Below are positions 1 through 8,449 of a DNA stretch of 49,759 bases, piece by piece. Each line of letters starts with the position of its first letter. The stretch's first letter is position 1. The position numbers were made by a program, and so were the translations under genes. The notes beneath the pieces are model-generated. The model was not told where the DNA came from and ran no database searches. It saw only the letters and a program-made list of their open reading frames with translations. Origin of the DNA: Streptomyces sp. 8L (GTDB taxonomy: Bacteria; Actinomycetota; Actinomycetes; Streptomycetales; Streptomycetaceae); assembly GCF_020176795.1 (NCBI RefSeq), contig NZ_JAIUKE010000029.1, positions 1 through 49,759 of the forward strand, written 5' to 3'.

Positions 1-57
1 GGACGGGGCCGGCGCGGGGACGGGGCGCACGGAGCCGGTCGTGGCGGGGCCCCGCGG

Positions 58-1272
58 TCAGACGCGTTCGACGACGGTGGCGACGCCCATTCCGCCGCCG
101 ACGCACAGGGTGGCGAGGCCGAACCGCTTGTCCTGACGCTCCAGTTCGTCCACGAGCGTGCCGAGGATCATCGCCCCCGTCGCGCCGAGGGGGTGGCCGA
201 GGGCGATGGCGCCTCCGTTGACGTTGACCCGGTCGAGGCTCAGGCCCATCTCGTCCACGAAGCGCAGCACGACCGCCGCGAACGCCTCGTTGATCTCGAC
301 CAGGTCGATGTCCGCGATCGTCAGCCCCGCTCTGGCGAGCGCCTTGCGGGTCGCGGGCGCGGGTCCTGTGAGCATGATGGTCGGCTCGGAGCCGGTGACC
401 GCCGCTGAGACGATGCGGGCGCGCGGCGTCAGGCCGTACCGCTCGCCGATCTCGCGCGATCCGACGGCGACGAGCGCGGCGCCGTCCACGATGCCTGACG
501 AGTTGCCCGCGTGGTGGACATGGTCGATGCGCTCCACCCAGTGGTACTTCTGGAGCGCCACGGCGTCGAACCCGCCGGCCTCGCCGATCTGCGCGAACGA
601 GGGCGTCAGGCCCGCCAGGGTGTCCGCGGTGGTGCCGGGCCGCAGGTGCTCGTCGTGGTCGAGGACGGTCAGCCCGGCGCGGTCGCGTACGGGTACCACG
701 GACCGGCCGAACCTGCCGTCCTTCCACGCCGCGGCGGCGCGCTCCTGGGAGAGGGCGGCGAACTCGTCCACGTCGCGCCGCGTGTAGCCGCCCAGCGTCG
801 CGATCAGGTCGGCGCCGATGCCCTGGGGCGCGAAGCCGACCTCGTAGTTGGTCAGCGGGTCCATGGCCCAGGCCCCGCCGTCCGAGCCCATCGGCACCCG
901 GGACATGGACTCGACGCCGCCCGCGAGCACGAGGTCCTCCCAGCCTGAACGGACCTTCGCCGCCGCGAGGTTGACCGCTTCGAGCCCGGAGGCGCAGAAG
1001 CGGTTCTCCTGGACTCCCGCGACACTGTCGGGCAGGCCGGCGGCGAGCGCGGCGATACGGGCGATGTCGGAGCCCTGGTCGCCGATGGGGCTGACCACGC
1101 CGAGGACGATGTCGTCGATCGCGGCCGGGTCGAGGCCGGGGAAGCGGCGGCGCGTCTCGTGGATCAGGCCGACCACGAGGTCGATGGGTTTGGTCCCGTG
1201 CAGGGCGCCGTTCGCCTTGCCGCGGCCGCGCGGGGTGCGGACGGCGTCGTAGACGTACGCTTCGGTGCTCAC
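58..1272 (-). CDS. Acetyl-CoA C-acyltransferase (thiolase)
   Basis: A 404-residue thiolase, the usual family length, which cleaves 3-ketoacyl-CoA with CoA or runs the reverse condensation in fatty-acid degradation. The nucleophile is C93 in [10 protein letters not shown]. The second half carries [16 protein letters not shown] with H360, and the C-terminus has the second catalytic cysteine C390 in LCVGGGMG, so all three catalytic residues are present. The start is GTG (GTG AGC ACC GAA) with a weak ribosome site. Only 57 bases remain to the window edge, so a co-transcribed beta-oxidation partner such as a 3-hydroxyacyl-CoA dehydrogenase could lie just outside; that is inference. Degradative versus biosynthetic type cannot be decided by eye. 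Confidence 0.93.
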   Translation of the reverse strand: MSTEAYVYDAVRTPRGRGKANGALHGTKPIDLVVGLIHETRRRFPGLDPAAIDDIVLGVVSPIGDQGSDIARIAALAAGLPDSVAGVQENRFCASGLEAVNLAAAKVRSGWEDLVLAGGVESMSRVPMGSDGGAWAMDPLTNYEVGFAPQGIGADLIATLGGYTRRDVDEFAALSQERAAAAWKDGRFGRSVVPVRDRAGLTVLDHDEHLRPGTTADTLAGLTPSFAQIGEAGGFDAVALQKYHWVERIDHVHHAGNSSGIVDGAALVAVGSREIGERYGLTPRARIVSAAVTGSEPTIMLTGPAPATRKALARAGLTIADIDLVEINEAFAAVVLRFVDEMGLSLDRVNVNGGAIALGHPLGATGAMILGTLVDELERQDKRFGLATLCVGGGMGVATVVERV

Positions 1273-1410
1273 GGCGGATGCTCAGGGCCGCTCGGCCGGT
1301 TCGTCCACGGCCGTCGGCGGCCGCTTTCCTGACGGGGCTTTCCCGGATGCGGCCGTCACGAACGCGGCTGTGGGGGCCGGGCCCTTCGGACGCGGCCCTC
1401 CAGGAGACGG

Positions 1411-1466
1411 CTGCCCGGACAGGGTCGCCCGGACGGGGTCGCCCGGACACCGCTGCCCGGACACGG
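1411..1466. repeat. Four tandem copies of a 14-bp unit
   Basis: Between the thiolase start and the end of the next gene, four head-to-tail 14-base units share the core GCCCGGAC: CTGCCCGGACAGGG, TCGCCCGGACGGGG, TCGCCCGGACACCG and CTGCCCGGACACGG. The surrounding 257-base gap holds no convincing gene. Confidence 0.75.
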
Positions 1467-1529
1467 CGCGAGGTGACCGGCGACCGGTCGGCCGGGGCCC
1501 GCGTGCGGTCCGGGTGGTGGCGTCACCGG

Positions 1530-2558
1530 CTACGTCAGCCAGTTCTTGACGGTCTCGACGAGGCGTACCGGATCGGACCCGGTGGGCGCCACGTTGAGCA
1601 TCGTCACGCCGGCCTCGCGGAAGGCCTCGACGCGGTCCCGCACATAGCCCTCGGGGCCGCACAGGGTCATCAGCTCGCAGAACTCGTCGGGTACGGCCGC
1701 CGCGGCGTCCCTGACGCGGCCCGCGAGATACAGGTCCTGGATCTCGGCCGCCTCCTTCTCGTAGCCGTAGGCGACCGCGAGGTCGTTGTAGAAGTTCTTG
1801 CCGCGCGCGCCCATCCCGCCGACGTACAGGGCGATCTGCGGCCTGGCCTTGTCGCGGAAGCGGGCCGCGTCGTCCCCGATGGCGAGGATGCCGCCCGCGA
1901 CCGTACGCAGCGGGCCCAGTGCGGGGTCGCGCTTGGCCGTGCCCTTCGCCAGCGCCTCGCCCCACACCCGGTGCGCCTTCTCCGGCAGGAACAGGTGCGG
2001 AAGCCAGCCGTCCGCGATCTCGGCCGTCATCGCCACATTGGCCGGACCGAGGGAGGCGAGGAAGACCGGGATGTCCGAACGGACCGGCCGCGTCAGGATC
2101 TTGAGCGGTTTGCCGTGCTTGCCGCCCTTCTCGGGCGGCAGGGGCATGTCGAAGAGGCCGTGGTGCTCGACGGTCTCGCGCCGCCAGACGCGGCGGCAGA
2201 TGTCGACGGTCTCGCGGGTGCGGGCCAGCGGCTTGTCGTACGCCATGCCGTGCCAGCCCTCCACCACCTGCGGTCCCGACGCGCCGAGCCCCAGGATGGC
2301 CCGTCCGCCGGAGACCGCGTCGAGGCCCGCGGCGGTCTGGGCGATGAGCGCGGGCGTGCGCGAGAAGACGTTGAGGATGGCGGAGCCGATGGCCAGCCGC
2401 TCCGTCCGGGCGGCGAGATACCCCATGATCGTCGGAGAGTCGAAGCCCCACGCCTCCGCGACCCAGAGGGCGTCGAGGCCCGCGGCCTCCAGTGCCACCG
2501 CGGCGTCGCACGCGGCACGCGGATCGCCGGCGTAGTCCAGCTGTAGCGAGATCTCCAT
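1530..2558 (-). CDS. LLM-class flavin/F420-dependent oxidoreductase
   Basis: A 342-residue protein of the bacterial luciferase-like (LLM) superfamily, a TIM-barrel that uses F420 or FMN. The N-terminus MEISLQLDYAGDP leads into LEAAGLDALWVAEAWGFDSPTIMGYLAARTE, the early part of an LLM barrel, and the central GRAILGLGASGPQVVEGWHG is the characteristic cofactor-binding region. The ATG at 2558 is chosen because AGGAAGG lies just upstream; an in-frame extension to 2609 has no ribosome site. Many actinobacterial members use F420, but substrate and exact cofactor cannot be read from sequence. It shares a strand with the thiolase, 257 bases away, so joint transcription is uncertain. Confidence 0.9.
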   Translation of the reverse strand: MEISLQLDYAGDPRAACDAAVALEAAGLDALWVAEAWGFDSPTIMGYLAARTERLAIGSAILNVFSRTPALIAQTAAGLDAVSGGRAILGLGASGPQVVEGWHGMAYDKPLARTRETVDICRRVWRRETVEHHGLFDMPLPPEKGGKHGKPLKILTRPVRSDIPVFLASLGPANVAMTAEIADGWLPHLFLPEKAHRVWGEALAKGTAKRDPALGPLRTVAGGILAIGDDAARFRDKARPQIALYVGGMGARGKNFYNDLAVAYGYEKEAAEIQDLYLAGRVRDAAAAVPDEFCELMTLCGPEGYVRDRVEAFREAGVTMLNVAPTGSDPVRLVETVKNWLT

Positions 2559-2654
2559 GCTGCGGGCACCTTCCTGACCCCGGGTCCCCCACACCGCGGC
2601 ACGGCGCACCGCACCGCGCGGGACCGGGCGGCCCTGGCCGACTCTGACACAACC

Positions 2655-2665
2655 GGTGTAACACC
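2655..2665. promoter_or_regulatory. Small palindrome upstream of the LLM oxidoreductase
   Basis: GGTGT-A-ACACC is a perfect 11-base palindrome in the locally less GC-rich stretch between the oxidoreductase start and the end of endonuclease V. It could be an operator for the oxidoreductase, but it is short and no matching regulator is adjacent. Confidence 0.3.
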
Positions 2666-2672
2666 TGCGATG

Positions 2673-3395
2673 TTAGGAACGCGGCGGGCCGGCGCACAAG
2701 CCTCGGCCCGCCCGCGCCTCGCGCAGCGCGCGGCGGCAGAGCGCGTCGGCCCTGCGTGTCGTCTCCGGGAGCCGGTGGACGGGGGTGAGGGCCAGCGTGT
2801 GGGCGCAGGCGTTGCCGAGGCCGACCCGATGGCCGACCGAGACGAAGACCGGTTTGACGCCCTTTCTGGTGCGCAGCGCCCTGCCGACCGCCTCGCCCTC
2901 CGGCCCGATCAGCGGTGCCCAGTCACCGCGTTCGGGGCCCGGCGGTTCGTGGCGGAAGAGGAACGGCGTCTTGGCGAAGCCGATCGACGGGAGCCCGGTC
3001 ACGACGCCGAGGTGGCAGGCGAGCCCGAACCCGCGGGGGTGGGCGAGCCCGTAGCCGTCGCAGACGAGCAGGCCCGGGTCGCCGTCGAGCCGGGCGAGCG
3101 CGGCCAGCACGTACGGGAACTCGCGGAAGGCCAGCAGCCCCGGCACGTACGGGAGGGGGACGGGGCCGACGGCGGTGGCCTCCTCGACGACGGCCAGTGT
3201 CGCCGCGTCCAGGACGACCGCCGCCGCGGCGACCAGGTCGCGCTCGTCGTTGTAGGCGACGTCCACTCCCGTCACCCGGCCCGTACTGGGCGGCGGGCCG
3301 GTCTCGTCGAGCACCAGGCTCGGACGCAGCAGATCCTGGATCGCGTACGCCTCGGCCTCGTCCTTCGGTGTCCCCGTGATCGTCACGGCCGCCAC
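2673..3395 (-). CDS. nfi: Endonuclease V (deoxyinosine 3' endonuclease)
   Basis: A 240-residue endonuclease V, which nicks DNA near deoxyinosine to start repair of deaminated adenine. Acidic metal-binding residues fall where the family expects them: D45 in VTGVDVAYND, E92 in VPGLLAFREFPYV and D113 in LLVCDGYGLAHPR, close in position to D43, E89 and D110 of the Thermotoga enzyme. The motif HPRGFGLACHLG is also typical. The start is GTG at 3393-3395; a second in-frame GTG nine bases downstream is possible. The gene stands alone among same-strand neighbours. Confidence 0.93.
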   Translation of the reverse strand: MAAVTITGTPKDEAEAYAIQDLLRPSLVLDETGPPPSTGRVTGVDVAYNDERDLVAAAAVVLDAATLAVVEEATAVGPVPLPYVPGLLAFREFPYVLAALARLDGDPGLLVCDGYGLAHPRGFGLACHLGVVTGLPSIGFAKTPFLFRHEPPGPERGDWAPLIGPEGEAVGRALRTRKGVKPVFVSVGHRVGLGNACAHTLALTPVHRLPETTRRADALCRRALREARAGRGLCAGPPRS

Positions 3396-3465
3396 CTTGG
3401 GTCGTGTCCGCGCCCATGCGTCCGCGTACTCCGTTCCGGCCTGCGGTCACCGCACAGGGCAGGGG

Positions 3466-3479
3466 CGTACGCGCGTACG
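3466..3479. promoter_or_regulatory. 14-bp palindrome between endonuclease V and the SsgA-like gene
   Basis: CGTACGCGCGTACG is a perfect 14-base palindrome in the 195-base divergent spacer. A more AT-rich stretch follows at about 3530-3550, just before the SsgA-like gene, so the promoter of that gene probably lies here. Operator function is inference. Confidence 0.3.
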
Positions 3480-3590
3480 GTGACACAACTCACCCCTCGA
3501 TCGTGCACGGAATGCGTCGTTCCGACGTCTGAACAGATAACCGGTCCATTCACGTGTCGCCGCGCTCGACGCCGCCGAAGGGGAGCAGCC

Positions 3591-4007
3591 ATGTCACCTG
3601 TGATCGAACAGGCGGTGCAGGCGCGGGTCGTCGCGTCGTCCCCGAGTCTGGAGACCGTGCCGGCGACGCTGGTCTACGACGGCACCGACCCGTTCGCCGT
3701 CCGGATGGCCTTTCCCCCGCTCGCCACCCTGGAGGGCACGGAGGTCGTCTGGGAGTTCTCGCGTGAGCTGCTCACGGCGGGGATGTCCGAACCGGCCGGC
3801 GAGGGCGACGTGCGGGTCCGGCCGTTCGGGTACGGGCGGACGGTCGTGGAGTTCCACGCGCCCGAGGGGACGGCGATGGTCCACCTGCGCTCGTCGGACC
3901 TGCGCCGGTTCCTGGACCGCTCGCGGTTCCTGGTGCCCGAGGGCCGCGAGCACCTGTATCTGGACCTGGACCAGGACCTGGCCGAGTTGCTGCGCGACGC
4001 GTACTGA
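3591..4007 (+). CDS. SsgA-like sporulation/cell-division regulator
   Basis: A 138-residue SsgA-like protein (SALP). The family is confined to morphologically complex actinomycetes and controls septum placement, peptidoglycan maturation and spore separation. Family hallmarks are the early ATLVYDGTDPFAVRMAF strand pair, WEFSRELLTAGM, GEGDVRVRPF and the closing acidic LDLDQDLAELL. Start ATG 3591 is supported by GAAGGGGAG eight bases upstream. It differs from SsgA and SsgB in detail, so it is one of the paralogues; which one cannot be fixed by eye. It supports assignment to the Streptomycetaceae. Confidence 0.9.
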   Translation: MSPVIEQAVQARVVASSPSLETVPATLVYDGTDPFAVRMAFPPLATLEGTEVVWEFSRELLTAGMSEPAGEGDVRVRPFGYGRTVVEFHAPEGTAMVHLRSSDLRRFLDRSRFLVPEGREHLYLDLDQDLAELLRDAY

Positions 4008-4452
4008 GGGCGCCCGCCGCAGCGTCCCGCGGCGGCGCCGGGGGACATCGCGCTCCCCCAGCCCTCGACGGTCCCGGAGGACATGACGCACCCCCGGCCC
4101 TCGACGGTCCCGACTCCCGACGAGTCCGCGCGGCAGTCCGGGTGAGACGTCGGCCGTACGGGCGCGCGGCGCCTCCTCGCGGGCCGAGGCCGGACCGGGG
4201 CCGGTGCGCCGGACCGGGAGGCCGCCCCGGCCGCAACACCCGCCGTGGCCAAGGCCGGTGCCGGGGGCCGGTGCCGCACTCACCGTGGCACGCCTCCCGC
4301 GCCGCTCCCGGACCGAAGGCCCGTCACTTCGCCGTGGGCGGCCCGTTCCCGGGAGCGCCCCCGCGCCGAAAGGGAATCCGGCGTTCAGCCAGGGGGCCCG
4401 GCACGCGATGATGGAGCGCGACCGGAAGCCCGCCAGGACCTGGAGATCTGCC
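4008..4452. other. Non-coding spacer between SsgA-like gene and dimethylargininase
   Basis: This 445-base, extremely GC-rich stretch holds a tandem 36-base duplication (4040-4111) and otherwise no gene I can support. Open frames across it encode only Arg/Pro/Gly-rich strings. The promoter of the downstream dimethylargininase probably lies in its last 100 bases. Confidence 0.5.
4040..4111. repeat. Two tandem copies of a 36-bp unit
   Basis: Units at 4040-4075 and 4076-4111 match at 31 of 36 positions. The best conserved part is CCCCC(A/G)GCCCTCGACGG followed by TCCC. They are directly adjacent, which points to a recent tandem duplication in non-coding DNA. Confidence 0.75.
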
Positions 4453-5229
4453 GTGCCCAGCAGGAAAGCCCTGATCCGCCAGCCGAGTTCACGTCTCGAC
4501 GAGGGTCTCGTGACCCATCAGGAACGTACCTCCGTCGACGCGGTGCTCGCGCTGCGGCAGTGGGAGAGCTACGTCAGGGCGCTGGAGGACCACGGCTGGA
4601 CGACCGTCGAGGTCGCCCCCGCCGACGACTGCCCGGACGGCGTGTTCGTCGAGGACACCGTGGTGATGTTCCGCAACGTCGCGCTGATCACCAGGCCGGG
4701 CGCCGTGCCGCGGGGGCCGGAGACGGCCGCCGTGGAGGAGGAGCTGGCCCGGCTCGGCTGCTCGGTCAACTGGGTGTGGGAGCCGGGCACGCTCGAAGGC
4801 GGCGATGTGCTGAAGATCGGCGACACCGTCTACGTCGGGCAGGGCGGCAGGACCAACGCCGCCGGGGTCGCGCAGCTGCGCGCCGCGCTCGAACCGCTGG
4901 GCGCGCGGGTGGTCGCCGTACCGGTGAGCAGTGTGCTGCATCTGAAGTCGGCGGTGACGGCGCTGCCGGACGGGACTGTCCTCGGGTATCCGCCGCTCGT
5001 GGACGTGCCGTCCCTCTTCCCGCGCTTCCTGCCGGTGCCGGAACCCTCGGGCGCGCATGTCGTGCTGCTCGGCGGCGGCCGGCTGCTGATGGCGGCGAGC
5101 GCGCCGAAGACCGCCGAACTGCTGGCGGGACTCGGCTATGAGCCGGTGGTGGTGGACATCAGCGAGTTCGAGAAACTCGAAGGCTGTGTGACCTGTCTCT
5201 CGGTCCGGCTGCGTGACCTGTACGTGTGA
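4453..5229 (+). CDS. ddaH: Dimethylarginine dimethylaminohydrolase (DDAH)
   Basis: A 258-residue amidinotransferase-fold enzyme that hydrolyses N-omega-methylated arginines to citrulline and methylamines. Visible motifs are PADDCPDGVFVEDTVVMF (substrate lid and acidic residues), LEGGDVLKIG, VLHLKSAVTALPDG with the catalytic H163, and the C-terminal EGCVTCLSVRL whose C245/C248 pair supplies the nucleophilic cysteine. The GTG at 4453 is preferred because the product then starts PSRKALIRQPS, the usual N-terminus, with TGGAG just upstream; an upstream in-frame ATG would add non-conserved residues. It appears monocistronic. Arginine deiminase is less likely because of the shorter length. Confidence 0.92.
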   Translation: MPSRKALIRQPSSRLDEGLVTHQERTSVDAVLALRQWESYVRALEDHGWTTVEVAPADDCPDGVFVEDTVVMFRNVALITRPGAVPRGPETAAVEEELARLGCSVNWVWEPGTLEGGDVLKIGDTVYVGQGGRTNAAGVAQLRAALEPLGARVVAVPVSSVLHLKSAVTALPDGTVLGYPPLVDVPSLFPRFLPVPEPSGAHVVLLGGGRLLMAASAPKTAELLAGLGYEPVVVDISEFEKLEGCVTCLSVRLRDLYV

Positions 5230-5555
5230 TTCCGCGCGAGCCGGGTGAGCGGCACTCGGCCGGGGGCTGGACCGAACGCCCCTTCGCCGCCGCTCGCTGC
5301 GGGGCCGCCCCTGCCCGCTGCCCGCCGTACGCGCTCTGACCTGCGGTGATGCCCTCGGATGAACCGGACCCGGCAAGGCCGCTTGTGCAGAAACGGTACG
5401 CATGCCCTCGCGCGCGTCGGGTAGGCGGCGCGCGTGGCCGGATTCCGAGACCCCCGGGTTTCTACGACAGTCTTACCCGATCTTTAACCTACGGTTTCGT
5501 AACCTACGAACCCGTAGGTAGTTCCCGTCCCCGTTCCCCGTCCCCAGGAGCACCC
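5230..5555. other. Promoter spacer upstream of the desaturase
   Basis: A 326-base spacer with no gene. Its last 75 bases fall to near-average GC and contain overlapping direct and inverted repeats annotated separately. TAACCT at 5485-5490 fits an actinobacterial -10 pattern (TANNNT) but no clear -35 is seen. Confidence 0.5.
5485..5519. promoter_or_regulatory. Composite operator upstream of acyl-ACP desaturase
   Basis: Two tandem 15-base units, TAACCTACGGTTTCG (5485-5499) and TAACCTACGAACCCG (5500-5514), are followed by an inverted half. The second unit forms a perfect inverted repeat ACCTACG-AACC-CGTAGGT (5502-5519). An overlapping palindrome TTCGTA-ACC-TACGAA spans 5496-5510. The site ends 37 bases before the desaturase start and would overlap its promoter. 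A TetR-family repressor is a reasonable guess; no regulator gene is adjacent. Confidence 0.7.
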
Positions 5556-6530
5556 GTGACCCTCACCTCTCCCCACCTCGGCAGTTCGGAAGCGTGGACA
5601 GACGCCCGGCTGCTGTACGCGCTGGAGGAAGTGGTGGAGAAGGAGCTCAACCGCCACCTGAAGGTGGCCAAGGACTGGATGCCGCACGAGTACGTGCCCT
5701 GGGCCGACGGCCGCAACTTCCCCGGGTTCTTCGAGGACGGCGAGGCGTGGAGCCAGGACCAGTCCAAGGTGACCCCGATCGGCCGGACGGCGCTCGTCGT
5801 CAACCTGCTGACCGAGGACAACCTGCCGAGCTACCACCACGAGATCGCGACGCTGTTCGGCCGCGACGGCGCCTGGGGCACCTGGGTGCACCGCTGGACG
5901 GCCGAGGAGGGCCGGCACGGCACCGTGATGCGGGACTACCTGCTCGCGTCGCGCGCCGTCGACCCCGACGAGCTGGAGCGGTTCCGGATGGTGCACATGT
6001 CGGAGGGCTACGAGTCCGACAACCGCCACTCGATGCTGCACTCCGTGGCGTACGTCGCGTTCCAGGAACTGGCCACCCGTGTCTCGCACCGCAACACCGG
6101 CCACCAGTCCGGCGATCCGGTCTGCGACCGCATGCTGGCCAGGATCTCCACGGACGAGAACCTGCACATGGTCTTCTACCGCAACCTGCTCGGCGCCGCG
6201 TTCGACCTCGCGCCCGACGAGACGATGGCCGCCGTGCGGGACGTCGTCGTGGACTTCCGGATGCCCGGGCACGGCATGCCGGGCTTCGAGCGCGCCGCCG
6301 TCGCGATGGCGGTCGGCGAGGTCTACAACCTGCGCATCCACCACGACGACGTGATCCAGCCCGTGCTGCGCTATCTCAAGGTCATGGACATCGACGGGCT
6401 GAGCCCCGTCGGGCTCAGGGCGCAGGAGGAGCTCGGTCTGTACATGCACGGCCTGGACACGGAGGCCGCGAAGTTCGACGAGAAGCTGGCCGCCAGGAAG
6501 GCGCGGATGGCGGCGCGCGGGCGCGTGTAG
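5556..6530 (+). CDS. Acyl-ACP desaturase (soluble diiron)
   Basis: A 324-residue fatty-acid desaturase of the soluble acyl-ACP (type 2) family, which inserts a double bond into acyl carrier protein-bound chains and so adjusts membrane fluidity. Diiron ligands are visible in the helices VVEKELNRHL, EDNLPSYHHEI, TAEEGRHGTVMRDYL (EExxH) and STDENLHMVFYRNL (DExxH). There are no membrane spans, as expected. Start GTG 5556 has AGGAG five bases upstream; the longer in-frame extension runs through the operator and is rejected. The repeat operator just upstream implies tight transcriptional control, comparable in principle to TetR-type control of mycobacterial desA genes. It converges on the WhiB-like gene. 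Confidence 0.92.
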   Translation: MTLTSPHLGSSEAWTDARLLYALEEVVEKELNRHLKVAKDWMPHEYVPWADGRNFPGFFEDGEAWSQDQSKVTPIGRTALVVNLLTEDNLPSYHHEIATLFGRDGAWGTWVHRWTAEEGRHGTVMRDYLLASRAVDPDELERFRMVHMSEGYESDNRHSMLHSVAYVAFQELATRVSHRNTGHQSGDPVCDRMLARISTDENLHMVFYRNLLGAAFDLAPDETMAAVRDVVVDFRMPGHGMPGFERAAVAMAVGEVYNLRIHHDDVIQPVLRYLKVMDIDGLSPVGLRAQEELGLYMHGLDTEAAKFDEKLAARKARMAARGRV

Positions 6531-6567
6531 CGCTCGCCAGGGGCCGCTCGGCGGGCGGGGCCCGGCA

Positions 6568-6846
6568 TCAGCGGCGGTTGCGCCGCAGGTTCAGCCGCTC
6601 GTGCTCGGAGAGCCCGCCCCACACACCGAAGCGTTCGTCGTGCTCCAGCGCGTAGGCGAGACACGCCTCGCGCTCGGGGCAGGCGCCGCAGAGCCGCTTG
6701 GCCTCCCGGGTCGAGGAACCCGGCGCGGGGAAGAAGAACTCGGGTCCTGTCTGGGCGCACAGGGCGCTCTCCTGCCAGGCGAGCGCGGGGACGGCCGAGC
6801 GGGGCGTGCTGCCGGCGGCGGCGCCGGTGGGGGTGTTGTTCCGCAT
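6568..6846 (-). CDS. WhiB-family iron-sulfur transcriptional regulator
   Basis: A 92-residue Wbl protein. Four cysteines that hold the [4Fe-4S] cluster are present as C30, C53, C56 and C62 (ALCAQTG, LCGACPEREAC), followed by the GVWGG turn and a basic tail LNLRRNRR. Wbl proteins act with the primary sigma factor in development, antibiotic resistance and redox response. The sequence around ALCAQT and STREAK resembles WhiB itself more than WblA, WblC or WhiD, but orthology is not claimed. Start ATG 6846 is chosen over an in-frame GTG at 6855; neither has a strong ribosome site. A less GC-rich stretch at about 6860-6900 probably holds the promoter. Confidence 0.92.
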   Translation of the reverse strand: MRNNTPTGAAAGSTPRSAVPALAWQESALCAQTGPEFFFPAPGSSTREAKRLCGACPEREACLAYALEHDERFGVWGGLSEHERLNLRRNRR

Positions 6847-7032
6847 GGCCGCCACGTTGCCGTACGGCGATAAACGTCCGCTTGACGAAGGATCAATCGC
6901 GGCCGGGCGTCCCCGCCTCCCCCGCGCCCTCCGCCGTCGCCCCGCCTCGCGGGGGCTTCGGCACAGACCGTAGCGTCGCAGCCGCGGGCCGCGATGTACA
7001 GGGGTTGCCCCCGGCGCGGCGCGGCGCCGTCC

Positions 7033-8253
7033 TCAGTGGCCCATCCCCGGCATGTGCATACCCGGCATGCTCTGCCTGCCCGCCGCGCCCACGGAGCCGG
7101 CAGCGCCTGCGCCGGTGCCTGTGGCTGTGCCTGTGGCTGTGCCTGTGGCTGTGCCTGTGTCCATGCCGGGCATCGCGCCCATGGCCCTGGCCGCGTCGTC
7201 CGCCGTCTTCGCGGACTTCCGTGCCGACGCCCCGCCCGGATGGTGCATCTCCTCGTACGGCGGGATGCTGCCGTCGGCCTTGGACACCAGGAAGAGCCCC
7301 GCCATACCCAGGTCGGAGTGACTCTGCACATGGCAGTGGTACATCCACGCGCCGGCGCCGACGTGTTCGCCGGCCAGCACCTGGAAGCCGAACGAGTCGG
7401 CGGGGCCGACGATCCTGGTGTCGATGATCGGGCTCGTGTCCCTGGCGTCCGTGATCAGGCCCGTCCTGTTGTCCGCCCAGCGGTGACCGTGGAGGTGGAA
7501 CGTGTGGTAGAACTCGCCGTGCGTGATCGACACGAACTCGACGCGGTCGCCCACCGTGGCCTTGAGGTCGGGTCCCATGGACAGGTTGTTGATCTGCATG
7601 TCGTTGAAGACGACGGTGAAGGTCTTGTCCGGCAATAGGTCGCCCTCTCTGCGCACCACGAGCGCCCCGTAGAGCCCCGCCCTGATGCCGCCGGTGCCGT
7701 GGTCGGTTCCGACGACGTGGTCGTGGTAGTGCCAGTACCCCGCGCTTCCGGGCTGGAAGGTGCCGTCCGCGCGCTTCGCCGGGGCGTGGGTGCGCCAGGT
7801 GTACGTGCGCGTGCCGCCGGGAGGCACCTGGCTGCGGTTGAGGCGGGTGCCGTCGCTGGCGACGTCGTAGTCGACGCCGTGCGCGTGCAGGCTGACGTCC
7901 ACGTCGAGGGTGTTCTCGAAGTCGATGTGCAGGGTGTCGCCCTCGACCAGTTCGATCAGCGGTCCCGGCACGGTGGCCCTGCCGCGTTCCAGGCCGTACC
8001 CCAGCCGCCCGTCGGCGAGCTTCTCCGCGAACAGGGTGATGTGGCGGATCTGGCCCCCGGCGGGCGCCGTCCTGACGGTGGCCGCGCGGGACGCTGATGA
8101 CACGGCGGACCCGGCGGACCCGGTGGACTCGGCGGAGGCGGGCGGCGCCGAGGTCGCCACGGGCGCCGAGGCCACCCCCGCGGCGGTGACGCCCGCGACG
8201 GTCGCGCCGCCCGCAAGCAGCCGCCTGTTGAAGCTCCTTCTGTCCATGGCCAT
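7033..8253 (-). CDS. Tat-exported two-domain (small) laccase
   Basis: A 406-residue multicopper oxidase of the small laccase type (SLAC/EpoA), which oxidises phenols or other donors at the T1 copper and reduces O2 to water at the trinuclear centre. The N-terminus [20 protein letters not shown] is a twin-arginine signal. Copper motifs are [36 protein letters not shown] and [12 protein letters not shown]; there are two cupredoxin domains, so it would work as a trimer. The C-terminus is unusual: a TGTA-type repeat coded by 12-bp tandem repeats, then a Met/His-rich tail [12 protein letters not shown] that could bind copper. GGGGAG precedes the ATG at 8253; the ATG at 8247 is an alternative. It is divergent from the PQQ-dehydrogenase operon. 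Confidence 0.95.
   Translation of the reverse strand: MAMDRRSFNRRLLAGGATVAGVTAAGVASAPVATSAPPASAESTGSAGSAVSSASRAATVRTAPAGGQIRHITLFAEKLADGRLGYGLERGRATVPGPLIELVEGDTLHIDFENTLDVDVSLHAHGVDYDVASDGTRLNRSQVPPGGTRTYTWRTHAPAKRADGTFQPGSAGYWHYHDHVVGTDHGTGGIRAGLYGALVVRREGDLLPDKTFTVVFNDMQINNLSMGPDLKATVGDRVEFVSITHGEFYHTFHLHGHRWADNRTGLITDARDTSPIIDTRIVGPADSFGFQVLAGEHVGAGAWMYHCHVQSHSDLGMAGLFLVSKADGSIPPYEEMHHPGGASARKSAKTADDAARAMGAMPGMDTGTATGTATGTATGTGAGAAGSVGAAGRQSMPGMHMPGMGH
7115..7162. repeat. 12-bp tandem repeat in the laccase gene
   Basis: On the plus strand GTGCCTGTGGCT is repeated perfectly three times (7115-7150) and then once imperfectly. In the laccase it encodes a Thr-Gly-Thr-Ala repeat linking the enzyme to its Met/His-rich tail. 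Such a repeat can change copy number by slippage without a frameshift. Confidence 0.85.
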
Positions 8254-8449
8254 ACCGAACTCCCCAGTGCGGGACGGAAGTTGCCGGGGCGAAACAGACC
8301 CCGGGGACGGCCATACGGTAGAGCAGCACCCTTCGTTTATCCACACCCAGGACAAAGTTGGTGGGATTCCAGCCTTACCTATTGGCGTACCGCCGAAAGG
8401 GGTCTACGTTCCAGGGCTGTTGCAGTGACCAAAGAGGGTGGGTGAACAC
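8254..8449. promoter_or_regulatory. Divergent promoter region between laccase and PQQ-dehydrogenase genes
   Basis: This 196-base divergent spacer must hold promoters for both secreted redox units. It is less GC-rich around 8330-8400. I could not assign -35/-10 pairs with confidence and saw no clear copper-regulator palindrome. Confidence 0.4.

Noticed and set aside
1278..2546. Plus-strand frame opposite the LLM oxidoreductase
   Set aside because: Shadow with Arg/Gly-rich composition; the minus-strand frame is a complete family member.
4142..4411. Possible small gene in the SsgA-DDAH spacer
   Set aside because: Encodes only Arg/Pro/Gly-rich sequence with no ribosome site or conserved motif.
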